DNA of 64,000 nt from Alysiella filiformis. GTDB lineage: Bacteria; Pseudomonadota; Gammaproteobacteria; Burkholderiales; Neisseriaceae. Position 1 is the stretch's first letter. Each line of letters begins with the position of its first letter. The stretch covers positions 444,357 through 508,356 of the forward strand of contig NZ_CP059564.1 in the NCBI RefSeq assembly GCF_014054525.1, given 5' to 3'. A program made the translations under genes and the position numbers. The notes under the pieces were generated by a model, which was given only the letters and a program-made list of their open reading frames with translations, was not told the DNA's origin and ran no database searches. Positions 63,951-64,000 of this stretch are shown one piece after another.

Positions 63951-64000
63951 ATGATTTATTTACAATTATCCACAGGGCAATCGCCAGCCGAATGCCAATT
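63951..64000 (+). CDS. prfH: Probable peptide chain release factor PrfH, N terminus only
   Basis: Sixteen codons before the window ends: MIYLQLSTGQSPAECQ. This matches the start of PrfH (LQLSSAQGP.EC), a class I release factor paralogue that works with RtcB2. ACAGGAATATT precedes the ATG. The rest is outside the window, so the call rests on a short match plus the neighbouring rtcB. Confidence 0.6.
   Translation, partial: MIYLQLSTGQSPAECQ

Larger units (their letters stand above)
60924..63974. other. Cluster of exact DnaA-box 9-mers
   Basis: Eight copies of TTATCCACA (either strand) at 60924, 61749, 62185, 62659 (reverse), 62758 (reverse), 62954, 63161 and 63966. Three more lie at 55883, 56778 and 59834. 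By eye I found none in 1-55 kb. Several are inside genes. This is unusual for a 3-kb stretch and typical of origin-proximal DNA, but no AT-rich unwinding element is obvious. Confidence 0.4.

Overview
The window looks like a chromosomal segment of a Neisseriaceae bacterium. Dozens of copies of the near-palindrome TTCAGGCAGCCTGAA / TTCAGGCTGCCTGAA lie between and inside genes. Each copy contains the DNA-uptake 12-mers AGGCAGCCTGAA and AGGCTGCCTGAA, the DUS dialects described for Kingella- and Simonsiella-type Neisseriaceae. The gene set (ZipA, lutACB, AmpD, WaaC, RuvC/RuvA, GlmS, Gnd) fits. No species is claimed.

Layout. 1-3.3 kb: an rRNA operon on the minus strand (5' part of 23S, tRNA-Ala, tRNA-Ile, complete 16S, promoter). 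3.6-9.3 kb: zipA, ampD, a DUF218 membrane protein, a nitronate monooxygenase-like enzyme, an AT-rich desert and ruvC. 9.4-15.1 kb: L-lactate oxidation genes (lldD and lutA-lutC-lutB, with two small accessory genes inside the lut cluster). 15.3-27.1 kb: a complete type I-F1 CRISPR-Cas system, with a 56-repeat array transcribed leftward and cas1, cas2-3, cas8f, cas5f, cas7f and cas6f transcribed rightward. The locus is AT-rich relative to its surroundings and is bracketed by two almost identical 46-bp DUS hairpins. 27.2-48 kb: ileS, three tandem MliC-like envelope proteins, rraA, two related HTH regulators, L-lactate dehydrogenase, purD, a PEBP protein, a YigZ protein, several envelope/membrane hypotheticals, a threonine aldolase, etfBA and waaC. 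48-58.6 kb: a bacteriohemerythrin preceded by a possible small RNA, an ABC exporter, an AT-rich HEPN-motif protein, ruvA, a YbjQ protein, gnd, a glycosyltransferase-like fusion and rplU-rpmA. 58.7-64 kb: glmS, two small lipoproteins, and an RtcB2-type RNA ligase followed, after an unrelated gene, by the start of what looks like prfH (ribosome repair and rescue).

How the genes connect. LDH makes L-lactate from pyruvate, while LldD and LutABC oxidise it back, so lactate handling is prominent. Genome-maintenance genes are scattered (ruvC, ruvA, zipA). Defence and repair are represented by the I-F system, a possible HEPN ribonuclease and the RtcB2-PrfH pair.

Most notable signals: CRISPR spacers that contain DUS, including one whose crRNA seed is DUS sequence; exact and near-exact parS sites at several places; a strong concentration of TTATCCACA DnaA-box 9-mers in the last 8 kb; a leader-peptide-plus-hairpin arrangement before rtcB; a terminator hairpin just inside the rplU transcript; and several families of small dispersed repeats, one of them a nested miniature element. 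All calls are by eye from sequence; no database search was run.
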